Shown here: one piece after another, positions 46,765 to 54,318 of the stretch
How positions within the stretch are numbered: the first letter of the stretch is position 1
Layout of the letters: each line of letters begins with the position of its first letter
Source: Pilibacter termitis
GTDB taxonomy: Bacteria; Bacillota; Bacilli; Lactobacillales; Streptococcaceae
Direction: 5' to 3'
NCBI RefSeq assembly: GCF_900167335.1
Contig: NZ_FUXI01000009.1
Coordinates: 1 to 64,000, forward strand
DNA length: 64,000 nt
Program-made: the position numbers and the translations under genes
The notes under the pieces: model-generated
What the model was told of the DNA's origin: nothing
Databases searched by the model: none
Seen by the model: the letters and a program-made list of their open reading frames with translations, nothing else

Positions 46765-46894
46765 AGTTCTTTAGTCGGTCAAAAAATCAGACTTTAGCAC
46801 CATAGATTTTTTATCGGAAAGGGTGCATAATACAGTATATAGGAAAGAACACGCTAGAAAATCTAGCAACAACAAGTTATCGGAGGTTATTACC

Positions 46895-48115
46895 ATGAAC
46901 GAGAAAGATAGAATTTTAGAGTTAGTTAAAAAAGGAATTATCTCAACAGAAGAAGGGATTGGCTTATTAGAAAAATTGGCAGATAAAGAGAAAAAAAGTA
47001 ACGTGATTCCTTTAGAGACAAAAGAAGAACCACAAGCCGATTTGAAACTCATTCCTGAATTAAAAGAGGAAAAAACAGACTCGCAAGAAGAGTCATCAGA
47101 AACAGCGAAAGAAAACGAAGAAAATGACTGGGAAACGCAATTTCAGTCAGCATTTGGTCAAGCGAAAGAAACACTGAAAGATGCGGGTGAGCAAATCAAA
47201 CCGTATGCGAAAAATATCGGTGGCGTATTGGCAGATGCGTTTACAACAGTGAAAACTACTTTACGTGAGAACGTAGACTGGAAAGAAATCAATGTCAAAG
47301 TGCCAAAAGTAGCCACAACGAGTTTTTCACATAAATTTGAGTACCTAGACAATAAAGCTACGATTATTGATGTTCAAAATACAAATGGTGCAATTGTGCT
47401 AAAACGAGGAGAAAATGACACGCTTGCCATTTACGCAGATATTAAAATGTACGGTTCAATCGAAGGGGATGCACTTGAAAATTTCCTAAGTCGCAGCGAC
47501 ATCTCCGTTTCAGATGAAAAAATCGTCTTGAACATTCCAAGTAAGAGAATACGTGCAGATTTGACATTGGAGTTGCCAGAGCGTTTGTACGACCACATTT
47601 CGCTCAAAACGCTGAATGGTAGCGTAGAAATAGGCAATATCGAGGCAAGTGATATTTATGTCAATTCAACCAATGGAAAAATCATTGTCGCACCAGAAAA
47701 AGCGAGTATGGTAGAAGTAAAAGGCGTAAATGGTGATGTTTTTGTAAAAGATGCCATTTTGCTTGATACACTGATTAATACGGTCAATGGAGACGTGAGT
47801 GTTACCGCAGCAACGAATGCAGTAGCAGTTACCCTTGTCAATGGCGATATGCGTTTGACTTTGAAAAATGATACATTGACCAAAGTAGCACTCTCAAACG
47901 TTAACGGCACGATAAAAACGGCATTTCCAAAAGGAAGTGGCTTAGACGGAAAAGCCAGCACCGTATTTGGAAGAATTTACCGCAAACTAGAAGACGTGCA
48001 TACAATTAACGAACAAGCAAAATCAGTTCAATTACAACGAAACGGCGAAAATGTGGTAAAATTTGATGTAAGAACAACCACAGGAAGTATTTACCTAAAA
48101 GATGCAGAAGAATAA
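46895..48115 (+). CDS. YvlB-like DUF4097 protein
   Basis: This 406-aa protein has an N-terminal short helical region (MNEKDRILELVKKGIISTEE, SHOCT-like), an acidic linker and then a beta-helix-like DUF4097 domain with repeated NG turns (VNGDV, LNGSV, VNGTI). I chose ATG 46895 because CGGAGG lies 8 nt before it; the upstream frame lacks a site. YvlB, PspC and YvlD genes form an envelope-stress cluster under LiaR-type control in related bacteria. That regulation is not proven here. A weak CATAAT lies at 46826. Confidence 0.85.
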   Translation: MNEKDRILELVKKGIISTEEGIGLLEKLADKEKKSNVIPLETKEEPQADLKLIPELKEEKTDSQEESSETAKENEENDWETQFQSAFGQAKETLKDAGEQIKPYAKNIGGVLADAFTTVKTTLRENVDWKEINVKVPKVATTSFSHKFEYLDNKATIIDVQNTNGAIVLKRGENDTLAIYADIKMYGSIEGDALENFLSRSDISVSDEKIVLNIPSKRIRADLTLELPERLYDHISLKTLNGSVEIGNIEASDIYVNSTNGKIIVAPEKASMVEVKGVNGDVFVKDAILLDTLINTVNGDVSVTAATNAVAVTLVNGDMRLTLKNDTLTKVALSNVNGTIKTAFPKGSGLDGKASTVFGRIYRKLEDVHTINEQAKSVQLQRNGENVVKFDVRTTTGSIYLKDAEE

Positions 48116-48174
48116 GGAAGGGGAAACACACCCTTTCTTACATAACTAAATTAAACTGAGAGAAGTGAAAGAAA

Positions 48175-48483
48175 ATGAAAAAGAAATTAACCAAATCAAG
48201 TAATGACATTGTTCTAACAGGTACACTTGGAGGAATTGCAGAATATCTTGGAGTTGATGCAACAATTTTGAGGATTGTCTATGTAATCATAATGGTTTGT
48301 GGCATAGGGTCTCCTATATTGCTCTATATTGCACTTGTAGCGATTATCCCGCAATCTCCTCAAAAGAGAAGTAGTTATGGCTTTGACAATCCTTATTACA
48401 AAGCGAACAACGTGAAACGCCCTAGAAAAGATGTAACCAATTCTGCACCAAAAGCAAAGGATGACGACTGGAGTGATTTTTAA
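48175..48483 (+). CDS. PspC domain protein
   Basis: This 102-aa protein has KSSNDIVLTGTLGGIAEYLG, the classic PspC start, then one or two TM helices at about 30-62 and a basic/acidic tail. PspC proteins sense or protect membrane integrity. It lies between the yvlB- and yvlD-like genes and abuts the latter. Confidence 0.9.
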   Translation: MKKKLTKSSNDIVLTGTLGGIAEYLGVDATILRIVYVIIMVCGIGSPILLYIALVAIIPQSPQKRSSYGFDNPYYKANNVKRPRKDVTNSAPKAKDDDWSDF

Positions 48484-48855
48484 ATGGGATTTTTTACAAG
48501 ATTGATTACGACATCACTTGTTTTTCTTGGCTATGCCCAATTTTTTCCGAATATGTTTCACCTATCAGGGCTTGGCGTTGCTGTTTTAGCAGCTCTTGTC
48601 CTATCAATCTTAAACGCATTAGTCAAGCCGATTTTGACGATTTTCAGCTTACCACTTTTGCTGATAACCTTCGGATTGTTTAGCTTTGTGATAAATGCGA
48701 TTATCTTACAACTGACAAGTTTCATTATTGGAGATTCTTCCTTTGGCTTTTCAAACTTCGGCTCTAGTCTTTTGCTTGCAGTTGTCTTGACAATTGTATA
48801 TTCTGTTGTAAATGATTATTTTGAGCGTAGAAAAAATTTGGAAAACATAAGATAA
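48484..48855 (+). CDS. YvlD-like (phage holin family 4) membrane protein
   Basis: This 123-aa protein has four TM helices covering most of its length and a short basic tail (ERRKNLENIR). It starts at the base after the pspC stop codon. In Bacillus, YvlD is the last gene of the yvlABCD stress operon. The name holin reflects fold similarity and not lysis. The terminator overlaps its stop codon. Confidence 0.85.
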   Translation: MGFFTRLITTSLVFLGYAQFFPNMFHLSGLGVAVLAALVLSILNALVKPILTIFSLPLLLITFGLFSFVINAIILQLTSFIIGDSSFGFSNFGSSLLLAVVLTIVYSVVNDYFERRKNLENIR

Positions 48856-48877
48856 ACCGCAAAAAATGCGGTTTTTT
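48854..48877 (+). terminator. terminator after yvlD-like gene
   Basis: AAACCGCA-aaaa-TGCGGTTTTTT. The T tract merges with the end of hairpin repeat G. Confidence 0.85.
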
Positions 48878-49001
48878 CTTTGTCTATCTACGAGGGGCTG
48901 AAGTTTGGCAACTGTTCGCAATGTCGATCGCAACTAACGTTGCGATTAAATAAACGACATAGCTCACTGTTGCAAACTTCAAACCGCCCCTCTCGCTTTT
49001 C
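48878..49001 (-). repeat. nested-hairpin repeat G (single unit, minus orientation)
   Basis: Read on the minus strand it starts GAAAAGCG at 49001 and ends TAGATAGACAAAG. Its apical stem ATCGCAAC-gtta-GTTGCGAT and inner stem ATGTCG/CGACAT are unique in the window, yet fully paired. It is the only unit that runs against both flanking genes. Confidence 0.93.
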
Positions 49002-49116
49002 TTTTTACGAGTCTCCGTATGACAAACGAGAAAAAGAAAAATCAATCATGGTAGAGAAAACATTCATACTCTGTTAAAATAAGAGAAGAAATTGAATGAT
49101 AAAAAAGGAGCGAGTT

Positions 49117-50055
49117 ATGAGCGAATTTGTAAAGGTAAGAGAACTTGTTGAGGGATTGGATTTAGAGATACTCTCAGGCAGTGATGAGGCACTTGAGAAA
49201 AAAATTGAAACAAGTGATATTTCACGTCCCGGCTTGGAATTGACGGGCTATTTCAGCTATTATTCACATGACCGAGTGCAGTTATTAGGGAAGAAAGAGA
49301 TTTCTTTCACAGAAAAAATGTTGCCAGAAGAATTACTAGGAGTCATGCGTAAAATTTGTCACGAGGACACGCCAGCAATAGTGATTTCACGCTCGCTTGA
49401 CTTTGCACCAGAAATTTTGCAAGTTGCACAAGAAATGGATATTGCACTTTTACGTTCAAAAGTTGCTACTTCAAGATTATTAGGTGGGATTTCAAGTTTT
49501 CTTGATGAAAAATTAGCAGCAAGAACTTCTGTTCACGGTGTGCTAATGGACGTTTATGGTCTAGGTGTGTTGATTCAAGGGGATTCTGGGATCGGAAAAA
49601 GTGAAACAGGTCTTGAGTTAATCAAGCGTGGTCATCGTTTGATTGCAGACGACAGAGTAGACGTTTATCAAAAAGATGAATTGACTGTTATCGGAGAGCC
49701 GCCAAAAATTTTAGAGCATTTGCTTGAAATTCGTGGGGTGGGCATTATTGATGTGATGAATCTTTTCGGAGCAAGTGCAGTGCGTGGTTCTATGCAAGTG
49801 CAACTAGCGATTTATTTGGAAATGTTCACGCCAGATAAGAAATTTGACCGCCTAGGAAGTGGAACGCAAACTGTTGAAATCGCCAATGTTGATGTGCCAC
49901 AAATCCGTATTCCTGTTAAAACAGGACGGAATTTGTCCATTATTATTGAGGCGGCAGCGATGAATTATCGTGCAAAAAGTATGGGATATGATGCAACAAA
50001 AGCATTTGAAGAACGCTTGAGCAATTTAATACAAGAAAATTCGGGGGAAGTGTGA
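49117..50055 (+). CDS. hprK: HPr kinase/phosphorylase
   Basis: This 312-aa bifunctional enzyme phosphorylates HPr on Ser46 and removes the phosphate, setting CcpA-dependent catabolite repression. It has Walker A GDSGIGKS at about 152-159 and the family signature [18 protein letters not shown] chose ATG 49117 because AAGGAG lies 6 nt upstream. It is followed by lgt with overlapping TGATG, the usual Lactobacillales arrangement. It links functionally to the cre at 732. Confidence 0.97.
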   Translation: MSEFVKVRELVEGLDLEILSGSDEALEKKIETSDISRPGLELTGYFSYYSHDRVQLLGKKEISFTEKMLPEELLGVMRKICHEDTPAIVISRSLDFAPEILQVAQEMDIALLRSKVATSRLLGGISSFLDEKLAARTSVHGVLMDVYGLGVLIQGDSGIGKSETGLELIKRGHRLIADDRVDVYQKDELTVIGEPPKILEHLLEIRGVGIIDVMNLFGASAVRGSMQVQLAIYLEMFTPDKKFDRLGSGTQTVEIANVDVPQIRIPVKTGRNLSIIIEAAAMNYRAKSMGYDATKAFEERLSNLIQENSGEV

Positions 50056-50876
50056 TGTTTTTAGCAAAAATTGACCCTATCGCCATTCGTCTGTTTGGAC
50101 TTGAAATTCATTGGTATGCGATTTGTGTTGTGCTAGGCATGACAATTGGTGTATTAATTGCCAGCAAAGAGGCTGCACGTCTTGGGTGGAATAGTGAGCT
50201 TGTGGTTGATTTCATGATTTACGCCATGCCACTTGGGATTATTGGAGCAAGGATTTATTATGTTTTGTTCCAACTTCCATATTATACGTCACATCCAGAG
50301 GAGATTTTTGCTTTTTGGAATGGTGGTTTAGCGATTTATGGCGGACTGATTACTGGGCTTTTGGTGCTTTATATTTTCAGCAAACGACATAATTTTTCCA
50401 TATGGGCATTTCTGGATATTATTGCACCAAGTGTAATGATAGGGCAAGCCATTGGTCGTTGGGGCAATTTTTTCAATCAAGAAGCATATGGTCCGACAGT
50501 TTCTAAGGAATTTTTGACTAGCACTCTTCATCTGCCAAACGTGATTGTAGACGGTATGTATATAGACGGTTTTTACCGTCAACCCACTTTTTTGTATGAA
50601 TCTATTTGGTGTTTTATCGGTTTTTTCATCTTACAACGTCTTCGACAAAAACGACAGTTTTTCAAAACAGGGCAAGTATTTCTTGCGTATATTATTTGGT
50701 ACACATTTGAGCGAATGCTCGTTGAGGGATTGAGAACGGATAGCTTGATGATTTTAGGTGTTGTGCGTGTTTCACAAGCACTCAGCATTTTGCTCTTTAT
50801 CACAGCCATAGCCCTATTGATTGTACGTGGAAAAAGAGAAGGGATTTCTTATTATGGATGTAAAAACACAAAGTGA
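50055..50876 (+). CDS. lgt: prolipoprotein diacylglyceryl transferase
   Basis: This 273-aa, seven-TM enzyme transfers diacylglycerol from phosphatidylglycerol to the lipobox cysteine of prolipoproteins. It carries the signature GRWGNFFNQEAYG and the catalytic-region His/Arg motifs. The ATG at 50055 overlaps the hprK stop; a GTG three bases earlier is possible. Clients in this window include the sugar-binding lipoprotein (8377) and the lipoprotein at 53500. Confidence 0.96.
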   Translation: MFLAKIDPIAIRLFGLEIHWYAICVVLGMTIGVLIASKEAARLGWNSELVVDFMIYAMPLGIIGARIYYVLFQLPYYTSHPEEIFAFWNGGLAIYGGLITGLLVLYIFSKRHNFSIWAFLDIIAPSVMIGQAIGRWGNFFNQEAYGPTVSKEFLTSTLHLPNVIVDGMYIDGFYRQPTFLYESIWCFIGFFILQRLRQKRQFFKTGQVFLAYIIWYTFERMLVEGLRTDSLMILGVVRVSQALSILLFITAIALLIVRGKREGISYYGCKNTK

Positions 50877-50889
50877 GGAAATTTGAAAA

Positions 50890-51531
50890 ATGAATTTAAC
50901 TAGCTATCTTCAATATGGAGCAACTTCTATTTCAAATGTGTTATTCGATGAAGGCTACAAACTTACGCTAACAAGTGATGAAATTTTGTTTGTTTTCTAC
51001 CTTTTACGAGAGCAACAAGACGGTAATTTCATGCCAGATTTGAGTGAAATTGCCAAAAAAATGAGCAAAGATGATAAAGCGGTGGGTGCGATTTTGAATA
51101 GTCTTTATCTAAAAAAAATGCTCACATTATCTAAGAAAAAACTAGCCAACGGCGAGGAAATGGAAAGTTTTGACATCACACCGTTATACGAAAAATTATC
51201 CGTTTTACTCGAAAGTAGCAAAAAAGAAACGCTTGGTTTGAAGGAAATCAAGGAAAAATTTGAGGAAAGTTTTGCAAGATTGCTCAACCCATTCGAGCTT
51301 GAAACCATTCAAGAATGGGTGGAAGTCGACAAATTTGACCAAGAAGTTATTTTACTAGCACTCAAAGAAGCCGTTTTGCACAATGCAAAAAATATGAGCT
51401 ATATTGAACGCATTTTAGTAAACTGGTCAACCAAAGGATTGACAAGCAAGGAAATGGTTTTACAAGACCAAAAAGAATGGAAGCTCAAGCAAAGACAATT
51501 AGAGGCACAGCGTGAGTTTGGAGGGAAATAA
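50890..51531 (+). CDS. dnaD: DnaD-domain replication initiation protein
   Basis: This 213-aa protein has an N-terminal winged-helix region (about 1-100) and a C-terminal DnaD/DnaB2 domain containing EEWVEVDKF-like and YIERILVNWSTKGL text. It takes part in primosome assembly. It abuts nth with no gap, the usual dnaD-nth pair. The start has GAGGAAA. Confidence 0.92.
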   Translation: MNLTSYLQYGATSISNVLFDEGYKLTLTSDEILFVFYLLREQQDGNFMPDLSEIAKKMSKDDKAVGAILNSLYLKKMLTLSKKKLANGEEMESFDITPLYEKLSVLLESSKKETLGLKEIKEKFEESFARLLNPFELETIQEWVEVDKFDQEVILLALKEAVLHNAKNMSYIERILVNWSTKGLTSKEMVLQDQKEWKLKQRQLEAQREFGGK

Positions 51532-52188
51532 ATGCCGTTATTATCCAAAGAAAAAACCATGCAGGCACTTCATTTGATGAGTGAAATGTTCCCAGACGCA
51601 AAAGGTGAACTGTACGCAAACAATCCATTTGAATTACTTGTAGCAGTCACTCTTTCTGCCCAAACAACAGATGTTGCAGTTAATAAAGTAACCCCCGCAC
51701 TTTTTGAAGCGTACCCGACACCAGAAAAGTTAGCCACCGCTGATGTTGAGGACATTATGGAGAAAATCAAAACGATAGGTCTTTACCGCAACAAAGCAAA
51801 AAACATCAAAGCTGCAGCCAAATATTTGGTAGAGGAGTTCAACGGTGAAGTGCCAAAAACACACGAAGAACTGGAACGCTTAGCAGGTGTAGGCAGGAAA
51901 ACAGCCAATGTCGTGCTAGGAGATGCTTACGGTATTCCAAGTATCGCAGTTGACACTCACGTTGAACGCATTTCAAAACGGTTGAGAATTGCCAAGCAAA
52001 ACGCAAATGTAGTCGAAGTTGAAGAAACATTGATGAAAAAAATCCCAAAAAATCTATGGGTGAAAGCACATCACACAATGATTTTATTTGGTCGCTATCA
52101 TTGTCTTGCTCGTACCCCAAATTGTGCAGAATGTACGCTCATAGAACTTTGTGGAGAAGGAAAGAAACGAATGAGTGAGAAGAAATAA
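51532..52188 (+). CDS. nth: endonuclease III
   Basis: This 218-aa base excision repair glycosylase/AP lyase has helix-hairpin-helix LAGVGRKTANVVLG with the catalytic Lys, and the catalytic Asp in IAVDTHVERIS. The C-terminal 4Fe-4S ligands are CLARTPNCAECTLIELC (C-x6-C-x2-C-x5-C). Full length. The operon ends at the terminator downstream. Confidence 0.97.
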   Translation: MPLLSKEKTMQALHLMSEMFPDAKGELYANNPFELLVAVTLSAQTTDVAVNKVTPALFEAYPTPEKLATADVEDIMEKIKTIGLYRNKAKNIKAAAKYLVEEFNGEVPKTHEELERLAGVGRKTANVVLGDAYGIPSIAVDTHVERISKRLRIAKQNANVVEVEETLMKKIPKNLWVKAHHTMILFGRYHCLARTPNCAECTLIELCGEGKKRMSEKK

Positions 52189-52201
52189 AAAAATAATCCA
52201 A

Positions 52202-52246
52202 AAAAACAGATTGCCATACTTTGATATGCAACAATCTGTTTTTTTA
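52202..52246 (+). terminator. terminator of dnaD-nth
   Basis: AAACAGATTG/CAATCTGTTT stem with an 18-nt loop and a long T run. Confidence 0.88.
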
Positions 52247-52266
52247 CTATCGCCCCATGAAACCGC

Positions 52267-52295
52267 TTGATTTTCTGTCTGTTTTATTTTAAAAT
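52267..52295 (+). promoter_or_regulatory. promoter of type I toxin copy 1
   Basis: TTGATT and TAAAAT are 17 bp apart, identical to the promoter of copy 2 at 52813. Confidence 0.7.
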
Positions 52296-52358
52296 CGAAC
52301 CATGGAACGAAAGTATTAAAGGACGGTAGCTTAGTACAATCTGAAAGGGGTGGTGCCT

Positions 52359-52445
52359 ATGGGAAATTTCTCAAGCACTCAGATCCTAACGAAAGGAAAA
52401 GCTAACGGGTACAGAAAAAAACTCAAACTTATCCCAAATTGCTAG
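52359..52445 (+). CDS. toxin leader ORF, copy 1 (rewritten by MITE)
   Basis: Starts MGNFSSTQIL after GAAAGGGG, like copy 2. After codon 16 it runs into the MITE and stops at 52445, so it no longer overlaps the toxin start. It is probably not functional. Confidence 0.4.
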   Translation: MGNFSSTQILTKGKANGYRKKLKLIPNC

Positions 52446-52561
52446 TTTTCCGTTTTTCTTCGTCAATCTCCTCAGCCTATGAACCACATAGCCTTCGTCG
52501 ATTTTCTCGAAAAACGAAAAACTAGCTAATTTGGTATTAAGCGGAGTTTTTAGAGGTACCC
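52407..52561 (-). mobile_element. MITE inserted between toxin leader and toxin gene
   Basis: A 155-bp element with ends GGGTACAGAAAAAAACTC and GAGTTTTTAGAGGTACCC, in opposite orientation to the copy at 41829. The second toxin locus (52946-52957) is a natural empty site: GGAAAAGCAAAC continues directly into TATGATG. The filled site has an extra TAC, consistent with a 3-bp target duplication (AAC/TAC, imperfect). Confidence 0.8.
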
Positions 52562-52565
52562 TACT

Positions 52566-52673
52566 ATGATGACAACAGCTGAAGCTCTGCAACTCATGCT
52601 CGCATTTGGAGCGTTTGTTGTGGCGTTGCTTAGCTTTGTCGTTGCTCTTATTGATCGCAATAAGAAGCAATAA
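52566..52673 (+). CDS. holin-like type I toxin, copy 1
   Basis: This 35-aa peptide (MMTTAEALQLMLAFGAFVVA then LLSFVVALIDRNKKQ) has one hydrophobic helix and a basic tail. This is the pattern of the putative holin-like toxin (Hol_Tox) family of Firmicutes. The protein equals copy 2. The MITE separates it from its original ribosome binding site. AGAGGT in the MITE end, 8 nt before the ATG, could serve instead. Confidence 0.75.
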   Translation: MMTTAEALQLMLAFGAFVVALLSFVVALIDRNKKQ

Positions 52674-52758
52674 AAAAATAGACCGTCTTACTTTGGCTGG
52701 TAAACGGTCTATTTTTTAGACAAATACAAGCTACCGATTCTTTAAATCGGTCGTTCCT
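52672..52758 (-). ncRNA. putative antisense antitoxin RNA, copy 1
   Basis: On the minus strand TATAAT lies at 52770-52765, but the -35 is poor (TTAATT). The RNA would hold the hairpin ACCGATT/AATCGGT and end at the AATAGACCGT/ACGGTCTATT hairpin. That hairpin has T tracts on both strands and is shared with the toxin mRNA as a bidirectional terminator. The arrangement resembles Fst-type loci. RNA ends are estimates. Confidence 0.5.
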
Positions 52759-52812
52759 ACTTTTATTATATACTGAATCTCAAAAAAATTAAGCACTTCC
52801 CAATGAAACCGC

Positions 52813-52841
52813 TTGATTTTCTGTCTGTTTTATTTTAAAAT
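52813..52841 (+). promoter_or_regulatory. promoter of type I toxin copy 2
   Basis: TTGATT-N17-TAAAAT. About 110 bases of leader follow, identical to copy 1. Confidence 0.7.
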
Positions 52842-52904
52842 CGAACCATGGAACGAAAGTATTAAAGGACGGTAGCTTAGTACAATCTGAAAGGGGTGGT
52901 GCCT

Positions 52905-52970
52905 ATGGGAAATTTCTCAAGCACTCAGATCCTAATGAAAGGAAAAGCAAACTATGATGACAACAGCTGA
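52905..52970 (+). CDS. leader ORF overlapping toxin copy 2
   Basis: This 21-codon frame (MGNFSSTQILMKGKANYDDN, then S and stop) starts after GAAAGGGG and ends 17 bases inside the toxin frame. Its translation would pass over the toxin ribosome binding site and start, so it could couple or restrain toxin synthesis. Whether the peptide itself matters is unknown. Confidence 0.5.
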   Translation: MGNFSSTQILMKGKANYDDNS

Positions 52971-53061
52971 AGCTCTGCAACTCATGCTCGCATTTGGAGC
53001 ATTTGTTGTAGCGTTGCTTAGCTTTGTCGTTGCTCTTATTGATCGCAATAAGAAGCAATAA
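52954..53061 (+). CDS. holin-like type I toxin, copy 2
   Basis: This 35-aa single-helix membrane toxin is identical in protein to copy 1, with only silent changes. GAAAGG precedes the tandem ATGATG start. It has an intact leader, promoter and antisense partner, so this is the likely working copy of a type I toxin-antitoxin module. High expression would depolarise the membrane, by family knowledge. Confidence 0.82.
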   Translation: MMTTAEALQLMLAFGAFVVALLSFVVALIDRNKKQ

Positions 53062-53146
53062 AAATAGACCGTCTTACTTTAGCAGGTAACGGTCTATTTT
53101 TTAGACTTAAAAACAAGCTACCGATTCTTTAAATCGGTCGTTCCTT
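53062..53146 (-). ncRNA. putative antisense antitoxin RNA, copy 2
   Basis: A strong minus-strand promoter, TTGACT (53180-53175), 16 bp, TATAAT (53158-53153), should start RNA near 53146. The RNA contains ACCGATT/AATCGGT and ends at AATAGACCGT/ACGGTCTATT, overlapping the 3' end of the toxin mRNA. Ends are estimated from sequence. Confidence 0.65.
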
Positions 53147-53181
53147 ACTTTTATTATATACCGAATGTGGAAGAAGTCAAC

Positions 53182-53499
53182 TATAAAAAGTTAGATTTCT
53201 TTTTTATTTTCTCATATGGCGATGTCTATATTTCCCGTTGATTTTTTCTGTGTAAAATCATTCAGTTTTTTATAATTTCTAGAAATTTATAAATGGAAAC
53301 GCTTTATTTGTTCTTTTTTTTGAAATAGAGGAAAAAATAGTGTGTGTTTTTAACTTAGGGTTTATGATTGTATATGAACCTGTAAGATAGGCAAGTTATC
53401 TAGTGTAATTTGTCTATGGACTAAGTGATGTTCAAATTGCCAAGGAAGACTAGAGATTTTTGGACAAATAAAATAAATCAAGAGGAGAAAATAAGGGGA
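53182..53499 (+). promoter_or_regulatory. upstream region of the lipoprotein gene with cre-like site
   Basis: AT-rich, no believable ORF. TATAAT at 53271-53276 has no good -35. TGGAAACGCTTTAT at 53294-53307 resembles a cre (mismatches only at the last two consensus positions besides the tolerated G). The lipoprotein start is preceded by AAGAGGAG and AAGGGG. Confidence 0.35.
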
Positions 53500-54216
53500 A
53501 TGACTCGATTAAACAATACTACTCGTCTTGGAGCTGTCGTGTTGGGCGTGATGATGCTTTTTTCACTTTCTGCCTGTGGTGGAGAGAAAAAAAGTGAAGA
53601 TACAGCAAAAAGTGAGCAGAAAACAGAAAAGGCAACGGACTACTTAGGAGAAGCAGAGGTTTCGGAGTACAAGGGTGAGAAAATTACATGGGGGTTACCG
53701 ACTTTAGAGGGTACCCAAAGCAATTATCAAGATAAGTTTTCTCAATTTGTTTACGCTAGAATGGTGAACTCTTCGACAAAAGAAGTAACCAAGCATGGCA
53801 CGAAATATGATGAAATCGTCGCAAAAATGGGGGAGCCTGAAGAAAAGCAGGCAGATGATTTCGTAAGTCCTAAAGGCTTTGTAGCCGTCTGGGGCGATGG
53901 ATATACAAAGGTTAAAATTTATTTTGATGACAACGGAGAAACGGATATTATGATGCAGTATGCTGATTATCCAAAAGATCATTGGAGCAAAAATAAATGG
54001 CTGACCGATTTTGACAAGAGTGTCAAACTAGTACAAGAAGGAAAGGGTGGGACAAAAAGCGAGGAGCTAATCAAAAAATTCGGCAAGGCAAGTAGTGGCA
54101 AACTTGAAAATGGCGAAGGAACGCTTATCTGGGTGAATGACAAACTCAAGTGTGCGATAAGGATCGGATTTTTAGAAGATCATGCACAAAATATCGAAGT
54201 AGGGCAACTAGGATAA
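53500..54216 (+). CDS. lipoprotein with two SmpA-like motifs (DUF3862-like)
   Basis: This 238-aa protein has a signal peptide with lipobox LSAC at about 26-29, then a charged linker. Two weakly similar segments follow, YDEIVAKMGEPEE and SEELIKKFGKAS, each the start of an SmpA/BLIP-like fold typical of DUF3862 lipoproteins. It lies 100 bases before the WxL surface protein and may be co-transcribed. Function unknown. ATG 53500 was chosen over the longer frame at 53425, which has no site. Confidence 0.75.
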   Translation: MTRLNNTTRLGAVVLGVMMLFSLSACGGEKKSEDTAKSEQKTEKATDYLGEAEVSEYKGEKITWGLPTLEGTQSNYQDKFSQFVYARMVNSSTKEVTKHGTKYDEIVAKMGEPEEKQADDFVSPKGFVAVWGDGYTKVKIYFDDNGETDIMMQYADYPKDHWSKNKWLTDFDKSVKLVQEGKGGTKSEELIKKFGKASSGKLENGEGTLIWVNDKLKCAIRIGFLEDHAQNIEVGQLG

Positions 54217-54318
54217 GTAATATATAATAGAAAAAATAGTTGTTAGAAAGTGGGGCTGGAAATGAGGAAAAAATTGATACATCAAAGGAAATTAAAGTTT
54301 TTAAAAAAAGAGAGAGGC

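Noticed and set aside
46765-46894. LiaR-type operator upstream of the yvlB-like gene
   Set aside because: A GTC...GAC pair is present at about 46777-46793, but the match to known LiaR boxes is too loose to report as a site.
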